64,000 nucleotides of DNA from Hymenobacter cyanobacteriorum (GTDB taxonomy: Bacteria > Bacteroidota > Bacteroidia > Cytophagales > Hymenobacteraceae). Under the pieces are notes generated by a model. It saw only the letters and a program-made list of their open reading frames with translations. It had not been told where the DNA came from and ran no database searches. Made by a program: the position numbers and the translations under genes. This document shows positions 32,480 through 41,990 of the stretch, one piece after another. The DNA is taken from assembly GCF_022631375.1 (NCBI RefSeq), contig NZ_JALBGC010000004.1, positions 310,001-374,000 of the forward strand, read 5' to 3'. Positions within the stretch are counted from its first letter, which is position 1. Every line of letters begins with the position of its first letter.

Positions 32480-33456
32480 CGGTTTACCAGCCGCGCCGCG
32501 CTTTCGCCGTAGCGCGCCCCTGCCACCGGGTGCGCCGCCAGCAGTGTCCGCAATTGGTGCAGCTCAGCCGGGGTAAGTGCCACGTTGGCCGCCGCTGCGT
32601 TTTCTTCCAGGTATTTCACGCGCTTGGTGCCCGGAATGGGGAGCAGATGCGCGTCCTGCGCCAGCAGCCAGGCCAGCGCCAACTGGGCCGGGGTGCAGCC
32701 TTTGGCGGCAGCCAGCTCGCGCAGGCCCGCCAGCAGCGGCGCATTAGCGGCCAGGTTCTCGTCGTCGAAGCGCGGCATGCTGCGGCGCAAGTCCTGCGCC
32801 GCCAGCTGCGGCCCGGTGGCTGTGAGCAAGCCCCGGCCCAGCGGCGAAAAGGCCACCAGGCTCACGCCCAGCTCGCGGCAGGCGGGCAGAATATCGGCCT
32901 CCACATCGCGCGTGAACAGCGAGTATTCCGATTGCAGCGCCGCGATGGGGTGCGTGGCCGCCGCCCGCCGCAACGAAGCCGCCGAAGCCTCCGACACGCC
33001 CAGAAACCGCACTTTGCCGGCCTGCACCAGCGCCGCCATCGCGCCCACCATTTCCTCCACCGGCACGGCCGGGTCGATGCGGTGGGCGTAGTACAGGTCG
33101 ATTACCTCGACGCCCAGCCGGCGCAGGCTGGCGTCGCAGGCGGCGGCAATGCGCTCGGGGCGCACGTTGAGCGCAGTGCCGCCCTGGCCGTCGGCCACGA
33201 AGCCGAACTTGGTGGCCAGAAATACCTCCGCCCGGCGCGCTTGCAGCACCGGCCGCAGCAGTTCTTCGTTGGCCCCGAAACCGTACACGTCGGCCGTGTC
33301 CCAGAACGTGATGCCCAGCTCCAGGGCGCGGTGCAGGGTGGCGGTGGCTTCGCGGGCATCGCTGGGCCCGTAGGCGTAATCCGAGGCCATCGACATGCAG
33401 CCCAGCCCGAGGGCCGAAACCTGCTGGCCGGTGCGGCCGAGTTCGCGGGTAGTCAT
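32476..33456 (-). CDS. Aldo/keto reductase
   Basis: 326 residues from the ATG at 33456. An open frame continues far upstream but is antisense to cysE and has no family similarity, so the short form is used. The TIM-barrel AKR signatures are intact: MTTRELGRTGQQVSALGLGC, the catalytic Asp-Tyr in FWDTADVYGFGANEELL, the Lys in ATKFGF, YYAHRIDP (catalytic His), and the C-terminal NADPH site AWLLAQDAHLLPIPGTKRVKYLEEN. It reduces an aldehyde or ketone with NADPH; the physiological substrate cannot be told. It resembles the YakC/AKR13-type group. Convergent with the histidine kinase, the two stops overlapping at 32476-32479, and divergent from cysE. Confidence 0.92.
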   Translation of the reverse strand: MTTRELGRTGQQVSALGLGCMSMASDYAYGPSDAREATATLHRALELGITFWDTADVYGFGANEELLRPVLQARRAEVFLATKFGFVADGQGGTALNVRPERIAAACDASLRRLGVEVIDLYYAHRIDPAVPVEEMVGAMAALVQAGKVRFLGVSEASAASLRRAAATHPIAALQSEYSLFTRDVEADILPACRELGVSLVAFSPLGRGLLTATGPQLAAQDLRRSMPRFDDENLAANAPLLAGLRELAAAKGCTPAQLALAWLLAQDAHLLPIPGTKRVKYLEENAAAANVALTPAELHQLRTLLAAHPVAGARYGESAARLVNR

Positions 33457-33642
33457 CAGTTGAGAAAGTAGGGGAGGAGGTGAAATTAGAAGGCGCGAAT
33501 GCGTACCTTTTGAGCGGAGCAAGCCCCGTCCGGCGCATTGCTGCCAAACGGCTGACTCCCCTCGGCCGTTGCCCCAACCCAAACCTTCGGCGCGGCCGGC
33601 TGGTTTACTGCCCCGGTTCCTATACCGCTTTTTTCTGCTACC

Positions 33643-34482
33643 GTGTCTTCCGAAACCCTCTCTTTTGCCGAGCAGCTGGCCCACGCCCACGCCACCGTGC
33701 CCGATGCCCTGCCCGGCGCGGCCTTCTGCGCCCTGGCCGATGGCATCCTCGCCCTGCTGTTTCCGCAGCGCGCCGAGCGGCCGCTGCCCAGCGCCGACGC
33801 CGTCGCCGCCGAGCTCCACCACTTCCGGGCCGAGCTGGCCGTACTCCTGAACCAGGTGCCCGACCTGCCCGCCGCGCCCTCGGTGCTGGCCAACGAGTTT
33901 GCGGCCCAGCTGCCGGCCCTGCGCGCCGCCCTGGTGCGCGATGCCACCGCTATTATGGCCAGCGACCCCGCCGCTCAGGGTCTCGGCGAAATCGTGAGTT
34001 CCTACCCCGGCTTCTACGCCACGGCCCTCTACCGCGTGGCGCACGCGCTGTACGTGCGCGGGCTGCCGCGCCTGCCGCGCCTGCTCAGCGAGTACGCCCA
34101 CCAGCGCACGGGCATCGACATTCACCCCGGCGCGCAAATTGGTGCGGCCTTCTGCATCGACCACGGCACGGGCATCGTCATCGGCGAAAGTGCCGTCATC
34201 GGCGCCAACGTGCAGATTTACCAGGGCGTCACGCTCGGGGCCATGAGCGTGACCAAGGGCCTGCAGGGCACCAAGCGCCACCCCACCCTCGAAGATTTTG
34301 TGGTGGTGTACGCCGGGGCTACCATCTTGGGCGGCAGCACGGTTATCGGGGCGCACAGCATCATCGGCGGCAACGTGTGGCTCACCGAGAGCGTACCCTC
34401 GCACTCGCGCGTGTATCACCGCGCCCACATCAACATTTCCCGCAGCCTCGACCCCTCGGCCGAACTGGTATTTTCGATTTAA
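33643..34482 (+). CDS. cysE: Serine O-acetyltransferase
   Basis: 279 residues with a GTG start at 33643 (no better ATG nearby). It transfers acetyl from acetyl-CoA to L-serine, giving O-acetylserine for cysteine synthesis. The N-terminal helical region (residues 1-165) includes YPGFYATALYRVAHALYVRGLP and LLSEYAHQRTGIDIHPGAQIG; the rest is a left-handed beta helix of hexapeptide repeats with catalytic FCIDHGTGIVIGESAVIG (His-Asp), VQIYQGVTLGA and a C-terminal IIGGNVWLTESVPSHSRVYH. The gene is followed by cysK, so both steps of cysteine formation are adjacent, though a hairpin repeat separates them. The N-terminal part is longer than the minimal EpsC type. Confidence 0.92.
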   Translation: MSSETLSFAEQLAHAHATVPDALPGAAFCALADGILALLFPQRAERPLPSADAVAAELHHFRAELAVLLNQVPDLPAAPSVLANEFAAQLPALRAALVRDATAIMASDPAAQGLGEIVSSYPGFYATALYRVAHALYVRGLPRLPRLLSEYAHQRTGIDIHPGAQIGAAFCIDHGTGIVIGESAVIGANVQIYQGVTLGAMSVTKGLQGTKRHPTLEDFVVVYAGATILGGSTVIGAHSIIGGNVWLTESVPSHSRVYHRAHINISRSLDPSAELVFSI

Positions 34483-34501
34483 TGACGATTTTTTGCACAT
34501 C

Positions 34502-34590
34502 TGTCATCCTGAGCGCAGCGAAGGACCTTCTCCCGTCAGAACGACAAGTTTGCTTGCGTGAGAAGGTCCTTCGCTGCGCTCAGGACGACA
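34502..34590. repeat. Dispersed hairpin repeat (CATCCTGAGCGCAGCGAAGG type)
   Basis: Arms 34502-34531 and 34561-34590 pair with one mismatch. Same subtype as the copy at 240. It lies in the cysE-cysK gap and may attenuate or stabilise a joint transcript. Confidence 0.9.
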
Positions 34591-34624
34591 ACCGCTTTTT
34601 CTAATTCCCCAAGTCCCCCGCACC

Positions 34625-35548
34625 ATGAAAGCCAATTCCATTCTCGAAACCATTGGCAACACGCCGCTGGTCCGCCTCAACCGCCTGTTTGCCGCCACCC
34701 GCCCCGATGTGGAGGTGTGGGTGAAGCTGGAGCGTGCCAACCCCGGCGGTTCCATCAAGGACCGTATTGCCCTGAGTATGGTGGAGCAGGCCGAGCGCGA
34801 CGGCACCCTCACCAAAGGCAGCCTGATTGTGGAACCCACCTCCGGCAACACCGGCGTGGGCCTAGCCTTGGTGGCGGCCGTGAAGGGCTACAAGCTGACC
34901 CTCGTCATGCCCGAAAGCATGAGCATTGAGCGCCGCCGCCTCATGGCCGCCTACGGGGCTAATCTGGAACTCACACCCCGCGAAAAAGGCATGAAGGGTG
35001 CCATCGAGAAAGCCCAGGAAATTGTGAAGAACACGCCCGGCGCCTGGATGCCCATGCAGTTCTCCAACCCTGCCAACCCGAAAATCCACGCCGAAACCAC
35101 GGCCCAGGAAATTCTGCGCGACGCGCCTGAGGGCTTCGATTTTCACATCACCGGTGTGGGCACCGGCGGCCACATCACGGCCGTTACCGAAACGCTCAAG
35201 CCGCATTTTCCCGGCATGAAAACCTTCGCCGTCGAGCCCGAGGCGTCGCCCGTCATCAGTGGCGGCGCACCGGGGCCGCACCCCATCCAAGGCATCGGCG
35301 CAGGCTTCATTCCCGACAACTTGCACGTCGACATCCTCGACGGCACCATTCAGATAGCCCAGGCCGAAGCCTACGAAATGACGCGCCGCGCTGCCCGCGA
35401 GGAAGGCCTGTTCGTCGGCGTGTCATCGGGCGCCTCACTGGCGGCCATCGCCAAAAAGCTGCCCGACATGCCCCAGGGCAGCCGCGTGCTCACCTTCTGC
35501 TACGATACCGGCGAGCGGTACCTGTCGGTCGAAGGCCTGTTTGTGTAA
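34625..35548 (+). CDS. cysK: Cysteine synthase (O-acetylserine sulfhydrylase)
   Basis: 307 residues of the fold-type II PLP family. It makes L-cysteine from O-acetylserine and sulfide. The PLP lysine lies in NPGGSIKDRIALSM, the substrate loop is TSGNTGVGLALVA, the glycine-rich phosphate loop is GVGTGGHITAV, and the C-terminal GVSSGASLAA precedes TFCYDTGERYLS. CysK and CysM cannot be cleanly separated by eye; the label is provisional. It lies downstream of cysE, as expected for the cysteine synthase pair. Cytoplasmic. A strong terminator follows the stop codon after about 20 bases. Confidence 0.93.
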   Translation: MKANSILETIGNTPLVRLNRLFAATRPDVEVWVKLERANPGGSIKDRIALSMVEQAERDGTLTKGSLIVEPTSGNTGVGLALVAAVKGYKLTLVMPESMSIERRRLMAAYGANLELTPREKGMKGAIEKAQEIVKNTPGAWMPMQFSNPANPKIHAETTAQEILRDAPEGFDFHITGVGTGGHITAVTETLKPHFPGMKTFAVEPEASPVISGGAPGPHPIQGIGAGFIPDNLHVDILDGTIQIAQAEAYEMTRRAAREEGLFVGVSSGASLAAIAKKLPDMPQGSRVLTFCYDTGERYLSVEGLFV

Positions 35549-35569
35549 CGGCGGAACTGATGACAATAG

Positions 35570-35601
35570 AAAAGCCCCGGAAATCATTCCGGGGCTTTTT
35601 T
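35570..35601 (+). terminator. Intrinsic terminator of cysK
   Basis: AAAAGCCCCGGAA-atca-TTCCGGGGCTTTTTT: a 13-bp perfect stem with a four-base loop and T6, 22 bases after the cysK stop. Confidence 0.92.
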
Positions 35602-35623
35602 GATGCGACTGGGCAGTATAAGC

Positions 35624-35657
35624 AAAAAGCCCATCTGGCGAACCAGACGGGCTTTTT
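35624..35657 (-). terminator. Intrinsic terminator of tRNA-Ala
   Basis: AAAAAGCCCATCTGG and CCAGACGGGCTTTTT pair with one mismatch around a four-base loop. On the minus strand it lies about 20 bases past the 3' end of the tRNA and ends in a T-tract; it could also act on the plus strand. Confidence 0.85.
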
Positions 35658-35677
35658 GTTTTCATTCACACCTTCAG

Positions 35678-35751
<74 letters not shown>

Positions 35752-35877
35752 TGATTTGTTGTTTACCGCCGTGCCAGTTGCGCTTTGGTTCGACAAAAGT
35801 ACGGCCATTTGTTGCGCTGGCAAACAATGCGCCCACTTTTTTTGCTGATTTTGCGCAAACGCCAAACAATCAGCCAC

Positions 35878-35913
35878 AAAAAAAGCGGGCAGGAATTGCT
35901 TCCTGCCCGCTTT
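35878..35913 (-). terminator. Intrinsic terminator of the TonB-type receptor gene
   Basis: AAAGCGGGCAGGA and TCCTGCCCGCTTT form a 13-bp stem; on the minus strand a T-run follows. It starts 26 bases after the receptor stop at 35939. Confidence 0.9.
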
Positions 35914-35938
35914 CCGGGGCTACGCTAAGCGAAAGTGC

Positions 35939-38900
35939 TTAGTTGAAGATGTAGCGGATACCAACCTGACCCTGCCAGCGCGAGCCAATACCACCCGTGT
36001 CGTAACGGAAAGTCTCGGTGAGCTTGGTGCCACCCGCCACGGTCGCATCCGTCGAGCTCGTGCGAGTAGGGTTGGTCAGGTAAGGGAAGGTGAATACCGG
36101 CTGACCCTGCTGGTTGTAGCCCGAGAAGGTGAGCGGGTTAACCTTATTGGCCGTCTGGAAAGCGCCCCACTTGCTGTTAATCAGGTTACCGATGTTGAAG
36201 ATATCGATGCTAATCTGCAGGGTGTTGCGGTTGTCGTTGCCCAGGTTGGTGAAAATGTCCTGGAGCAAACGGAAGTCGAGGCGATTCTGCCAGGGGCGCA
36301 CGGCGCCGTTACGCTCGGCGTAGTCGCCGCGGTGCTTGCTCAGGTAGTCGTCCTGGTTGATGAAGTTGTTCAGGTCGTTCCACTGGTCAGCCGCAGTGTA
36401 GATAACGGCCGGAGCAGTACCTGCGGCGGGCAACAGGGTGATATCGCGCAGGTTGATTTCGCTCTGCGAGCGTGGGATGTACATCAGGTCGTTCGACGTC
36501 TGGTTGTCGCCGTTCATGTCGCCCGAGTACACGTAGGAATAGCGGCCGGCCGGAGCAGCCTCGTAGAACAGCGAGAGCGTGGTGCCCAGATGGCCAAGGT
36601 ACTCTTTGCGGTACGATGCCGATGCAATGAAGCGGTGCTGCTGCAGGAAGTTCGAGTAGCTGAGCGCATCGGAGTTCGGGTCGCCCGACACCGAGCGGTC
36701 ACGCCAGATAGACTGGGCAATCGAACCACCGTCGTTTACCGAGCGCGAGTCGGAGTAGGTATAAGCCACGCTGGCGAAGAAACCGCTGCTGAAGGTTTTC
36801 TGCAGCTGGCCGGTGATGGCATAGGAGTAGCCCTTGTTGGTGTTTTTCATCAGGATAGCATCGCTGATGTTGGGGTTCGTAGCCGAGGCACCGCCGCGAC
36901 CAGCGTAAATCTGGTAGTTGCGGGTAGGAGTGGTAATACCAGCACCCAAGTTGTTCAGCACATAGAACACCTCGCGGTTGTCGCCGCCGGTGCCCACGGG
37001 CGTGGCACGGTACGTCGGGTTAGCTTCGGTGCCGGGCAGGTTCACGTTCTGGTGGTAGATAGCGTTCAGGTCCTTCGTGTAGAAGGCTTCGAGGGTACCA
37101 ATAACGCCGCCGGGCAGTTCCTGGTCAACGGCCAGGTTGGTGCGCCATACCTGCGGGAACTTGAAGTCGCTGGCGGTAACAGCCAGGTTGTAGGCCGTGT
37201 TAGCCGCCGCGTTCTGCGGGCGGTAAGCGTCTACGTTGGGGTTGAACATCGACGTGCTGGTCGTGTTCGGCAGAATAGCGGCACTACCCGTTGCGGTGTA
37301 AGAGCCAAACTGCACGCCGTTGTTGCTGGCCTGGTTCGAGAGCCACACGAAAGGCACACGGCCCGTGAAGATGCCCGTACCACCACGCAGCTGCGTTTTG
37401 CGGTCGTCGTTCACATCCCAGTTGAAGCCTACGCGGGGCGAGAACAGCACCGACTTCTTCGGCACCGAGCCCGTGTTGAGCTGCACGCCGTCGCGGAAGG
37501 TGAGTTTGGCGGCGTTGTCGTTCTGCTGCAGGTCCGAGGTCAGGAAGGGCAGGTCGGCGCGAACGCCGTACGTTACTTTCAGGTTGCTGCGGGGCGACCA
37601 TTCATCCTGCACATACAGGCCCAGCTGAGCGGCCGTGATGTCGGCGAAGGGGAAAGCACCACCGGGCACGGCCGAATACTGCAGGTTGTAGCGCTGGGCG
37701 CCGGGGCGCACGGTGCCGGCCGCGAAAGGCGTGTAGGTAGCCGTTGCGCGGTCGTAGTTGAAGCCGGCCGAAGCGTAGAAATCTTCGAGCGAGTTGTAAG
37801 AGTAGTTACCGTAGTAGTTCGGGGCAAAGCCGTTGCGGAACTTGTAGTACTCGTTATAAGTACCCACCGTCACGTTGTGCTTGCCGAGGTAAGCCGTGAA
37901 GTTGTCGCCGAACTGGTACACGTCCGAGTTAAGGATGTTGAAAGCCGAGAAAGGCTCGTAACCGAACGCAGTGAGGGTGTTGGAGGCCGTGATGCCCGCC
38001 GTGCCCGAAGCCGTGCGGCCAACACCGTTACCAATATCAACCAGCGGGAAGATGCCGCCGCTGCTTTCGCGGAAATCGCGGAAAGCCGAGTAGCCAGCCG
38101 TCAGGTTGTTCGAAAACTTACCCCCACCGAGCGTGCTGTTCAATTCGGCAATGATGGAGTTCAGGTTGTTGTTGATGCGGTAGTACGACGACAGGAACGG
38201 CAGGCCGAACTGCGACTGGAAGCGCGAGCCACCAATAGCGCCCGACGTGCTCGGCGCAATGTCGGCGTACGATTTCAGGTAGTTGTACTTGATGTTGAAG
38301 CGGTTGTTGTTGCTGATGTTCCAGTCGAGCTTAATCGTGGCTTTGTCGCTGTTCGATTTCAACTGGTAGTTCTCGTACGGGCCGGCATTGTAGCCGTACT
38401 GCTGCTGCAGGAAGTTGCTCAACACGTCGAGGTCGCGGCCCGAAGCGGCCGATACCGTGCCACCGGGCGTGCTGCCATCGCGCGAGGCGGTGAAGTTGCC
38501 GGTCGGCGGGTCATTGCGACGCTCCGATTCGGCGTTGATGAAGAAGAACAGCTTGTCCTTGATGATGGGACCGCCTACGCGGAAGCCAATGTTGTTCAAG
38601 TTGAACTTGGGGTAGTCCGACTTCACACCGTTTACGGTGCTGCCCACGAAGTCCTGGTTGCGGAAGAAGTCGTACACCGAAGCCGAAACCTTGTTCGAGC
38701 CCGAGCGCGTCACCACGTTGATGCCGGCACCCGTGAACGAACCCTGACGTACGTCGAAGGGCGCAATGCTCACCTGAATCTGGTCGATGGCGTCGAGCGA
38801 GATGGGCTGGGCACCGGCTTGGCCACCTACCGTCGACGACAGGCCGAAGGCGTTGTTAAAGATGGCTCCGTCAACGGTGATGTTGTTGAAGCCCGAGTTA

Positions 38901-39427
38901 CGGCCGCCGAAGCTCTGGCCGTTGGCCTGGGGCGTGAGGCGGGTGAAGTCGTTCAGCGAACGGTTCAGCGTGGGCAGGCGCTCGATGGTTTCGCGCTGCA
39001 CCGTGGTGCTGGCACCGGTGTGGTCGGCGTTCATCACCGGGTTTTGGCGGGCCGTTACGGTCACCTCGGTCAGCTCGGTCGAAGCATCGTTCAGCTGCTG
39101 GTCGAAGCGCAGGTTCTGGCCTAGGGTCAGGCTCACGCCTTCGCGCACCAAGTCCTTGTAGCCCACGAACGTCACTTTAATCGTGTAGGGGCCACCTACG
39201 CGCATGTTCTGAATGTTGAAGCGGCCCTCCGAGTTGGTGGGCGTTACGTACTGCGTATTCGTGGGGGTGTGCACGGCAATTACCGTTGCGCCGGGCAGGC
39301 CCGCGCCGGTTTTGTCGGTGATAACCCCGCTCATGGCGGCTGTGGTGGCACCCTGCGACCAGCCCAGGTGGGCGGTGAAGAGCATCAACGCCAGCAACAC
39401 AAAGTGGCGTAAATAGGAGTGGTTCAT
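35939..39427 (-). CDS. TonB-dependent receptor with carboxypeptidase-regulatory-like domain
   Basis: 1162 residues. Signal peptide (FVLLALMLFTAHLGWSQG), then a carboxypeptidase regulatory-like beta domain (about 30-115: SGVITDKTGAGLPGATVIAV; EGRFNIQNMRVGGPYTIKV), a plug domain (about 130-245: VTVTARQNPVMNADHTGAST; FNNITVDGAIFNNAFGL; LDAIDQIQVSIAPFDVRQGSF), and a large outer-membrane beta-barrel to the C-terminus (GQVGIRYIFN). It resembles the OmpA-related/Oar-like TonB receptors that carry large ligands across the outer membrane of Bacteroidota; the substrate cannot be told and no SusD partner is adjacent. The residues just after the signal peptide show no clear N-terminal extension for anti-sigma signalling. 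Monocistronic, with its own terminator. Confidence 0.9.
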   Translation of the reverse strand: MNHSYLRHFVLLALMLFTAHLGWSQGATTAAMSGVITDKTGAGLPGATVIAVHTPTNTQYVTPTNSEGRFNIQNMRVGGPYTIKVTFVGYKDLVREGVSLTLGQNLRFDQQLNDASTELTEVTVTARQNPVMNADHTGASTTVQRETIERLPTLNRSLNDFTRLTPQANGQSFGGRNSGFNNITVDGAIFNNAFGLSSTVGGQAGAQPISLDAIDQIQVSIAPFDVRQGSFTGAGINVVTRSGSNKVSASVYDFFRNQDFVGSTVNGVKSDYPKFNLNNIGFRVGGPIIKDKLFFFINAESERRNDPPTGNFTASRDGSTPGGTVSAASGRDLDVLSNFLQQQYGYNAGPYENYQLKSNSDKATIKLDWNISNNNRFNIKYNYLKSYADIAPSTSGAIGGSRFQSQFGLPFLSSYYRINNNLNSIIAELNSTLGGGKFSNNLTAGYSAFRDFRESSGGIFPLVDIGNGVGRTASGTAGITASNTLTAFGYEPFSAFNILNSDVYQFGDNFTAYLGKHNVTVGTYNEYYKFRNGFAPNYYGNYSYNSLEDFYASAGFNYDRATATYTPFAAGTVRPGAQRYNLQYSAVPGGAFPFADITAAQLGLYVQDEWSPRSNLKVTYGVRADLPFLTSDLQQNDNAAKLTFRDGVQLNTGSVPKKSVLFSPRVGFNWDVNDDRKTQLRGGTGIFTGRVPFVWLSNQASNNGVQFGSYTATGSAAILPNTTSTSMFNPNVDAYRPQNAAANTAYNLAVTASDFKFPQVWRTNLAVDQELPGGVIGTLEAFYTKDLNAIYHQNVNLPGTEANPTYRATPVGTGGDNREVFYVLNNLGAGITTPTRNYQIYAGRGGASATNPNISDAILMKNTNKGYSYAITGQLQKTFSSGFFASVAYTYSDSRSVNDGGSIAQSIWRDRSVSGDPNSDALSYSNFLQQHRFIASASYRKEYLGHLGTTLSLFYEAAPAGRYSYVYSGDMNGDNQTSNDLMYIPRSQSEINLRDITLLPAAGTAPAVIYTAADQWNDLNNFINQDDYLSKHRGDYAERNGAVRPWQNRLDFRLLQDIFTNLGNDNRNTLQISIDIFNIGNLINSKWGAFQTANKVNPLTFSGYNQQGQPVFTFPYLTNPTRTSSTDATVAGGTKLTETFRYDTGGIGSRWQGQVGIRYIFN

Positions 39428-39577
39428 AAAAAAGTGGTTGGTGGAAACAGTGAGCTTTAGTTAAAAGCGAGGCAAAGGTACGGCTAAGCTGAAAGGGTCA
39501 ATATTACGGCAAATTTACCATTTTTAAGGAAGATTTAATGAAACCGTTTGCGCAAGAAGATTAGTGGAATAAGCCAA

Positions 39578-40201
39578 TTACAGGCGCGGACGCACGGCCC
39601 GAATGAATCGACTCAGGTAATAATCAGATTCTAAGCTGTTTTCGACCACGCCCAGTGAGGTAGAGGCATGAATGAAATCGACTCCTTCGGCATCGGCCAC
39701 CGTCACCATTCCCACGTGGGTAATGGTGCGGCTGCCGGGTGAAGCCCCGAAAAAAACCAAATCGCCGGGCCGCAGGTCGGTGGCTTTCACGGGGTCGCCC
39801 CACACGGCCTGCTCGTTGGACGAGCGCGGAATCGTGACCCCGGCCTCGCCAAAAGACAATTGCAGCAGGCCCGAGCAATCGAGGCCCAGGCGCGTGGTGC
39901 CCCCGTATAAGTAAGGAGTACCTTGGTAGGAGCGGGCCGCCTCAATCACCGAAGCCAGCGTGCCAGTGGCGCTGCCCACGCGGGCGGGGCGCTTGGCCAC
40001 CACTTTAATTTTGGCGCCGCTGGGCGCTACGCCCACCACTTTGGTTTTGCCCACGGGATGCACGCGCCCGCCTTTTTTCAGGCGCACCATTTCGCGGGCC
40101 GAGCGGTACTGGCCGTCGCGGTAATTCAGCTTGCGGTGGCAGCCGGCCAGCAAAAGCAAAGCCAGTAGCAGCGGTAGTATCTTCGTTGTCACCCTCCCCA
40201 T
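39578..40201 (-). CDS. NlpC/P60 (C40) family peptidase lipoprotein
   Basis: 207 residues from the ATG at 40201 (an upstream frame overlapping the next gene is discarded). A lipoprotein signal ends LLAGC (Cys21). A basic linker (residues 40-80, KTKVVGVAPSGAKIKVVAKR) is followed by the NlpC/P60 domain: catalytic Cys109 in LGLDCSGLLQLSF, His162 in ITHVGMVTV and His178 in DFIHAS, with RPGDLVFFG between. Such enzymes cleave D-Glu-linked peptides of peptidoglycan in the periplasm. The gene is divergent from the GlcD-like oxidase gene, with only 43 bases between the two starts, so promoters must overlap. Confidence 0.9.
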   Translation of the reverse strand: MGRVTTKILPLLLALLLLAGCHRKLNYRDGQYRSAREMVRLKKGGRVHPVGKTKVVGVAPSGAKIKVVAKRPARVGSATGTLASVIEAARSYQGTPYLYGGTTRLGLDCSGLLQLSFGEAGVTIPRSSNEQAVWGDPVKATDLRPGDLVFFGASPGSRTITHVGMVTVADAEGVDFIHASTSLGVVENSLESDYYLSRFIRAVRPRL

Positions 40202-40213
40202 CGGCCGCAAAGA

Positions 40214-40220
40214 TAGTTTG
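40214..40220 (+). promoter_or_regulatory. Possible -7 element (TAGTTTG) before the GlcD-like gene
   Basis: TAGTTTG is close to the Bacteroidota -7 consensus TAnnTTTG and lies 24 bases upstream of the ATG at 40245, inside the 43-base divergent gap. A matching -33 TTTG at the usual spacing is not obvious, so this is weak. Confidence 0.25.
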
Positions 40221-40244
40221 CGCGGCCTTTTCGTTTTGCCGCTT

Positions 40245-41666
<1,422 letters not shown>

Positions 41667-41990
41667 ATCCGGCAAGGGTAGCTGGTTGGTGCAGCGGGGA
41701 CTTTGGCTACGGCCAAAGTTCCCGTTTATCGTTCGAGGGAAGGGGCGGGCAACGGGTAGCAAGCCGAATTTTCCGAAATAGTCAAAATTATTTTCCGCAG
41801 TTAAACAAATTTTTGCACAGCCTATTGCTAATAAGATACTCGAGCTTACTCGGGAGGGGGCTCGGCGCTAGGCCGAAAACCAGAAATAAGTGGACAACGT
41901 CGGGGCCTGAATGTTCGTCAAAGAAAATCGGCTGTGTTTTCGGCGCACCGGTTCATCCATCTTTCCACTTTTCTCTTTTTCGGTTACCTT
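41667..41990. other. Gene-free intergenic region
   Basis: 324 bases between the GlcD-like gene and the DUF4331 gene. It contains one terminator-like stem near its start and an AT-rich part (about 41765-41845) that probably contains the promoter of the DUF4331 gene. No gene is seen. Confidence 0.6.
41696..41723 (+). terminator. Terminator-like stem after the GlcD-like gene
   Basis: GGGGACTTTGGC and GCCAAAGTTCCC pair with one mismatch around a four-base loop, 29 bases past the stop. The T-tract is poor, so the call is moderate. Confidence 0.45.

Noticed and set aside
33457..34500. Extended N-terminus of the aldo/keto reductase frame (a possible fusion)
   Set aside because: The extra ~348 residues are antisense to cysE and low in complexity; the AKR family start MTTRELGRTG is intact at 33456.
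35939..39427. SusC/SusD pair
   Set aside because: No SusD-like lipoprotein is next to the receptor.
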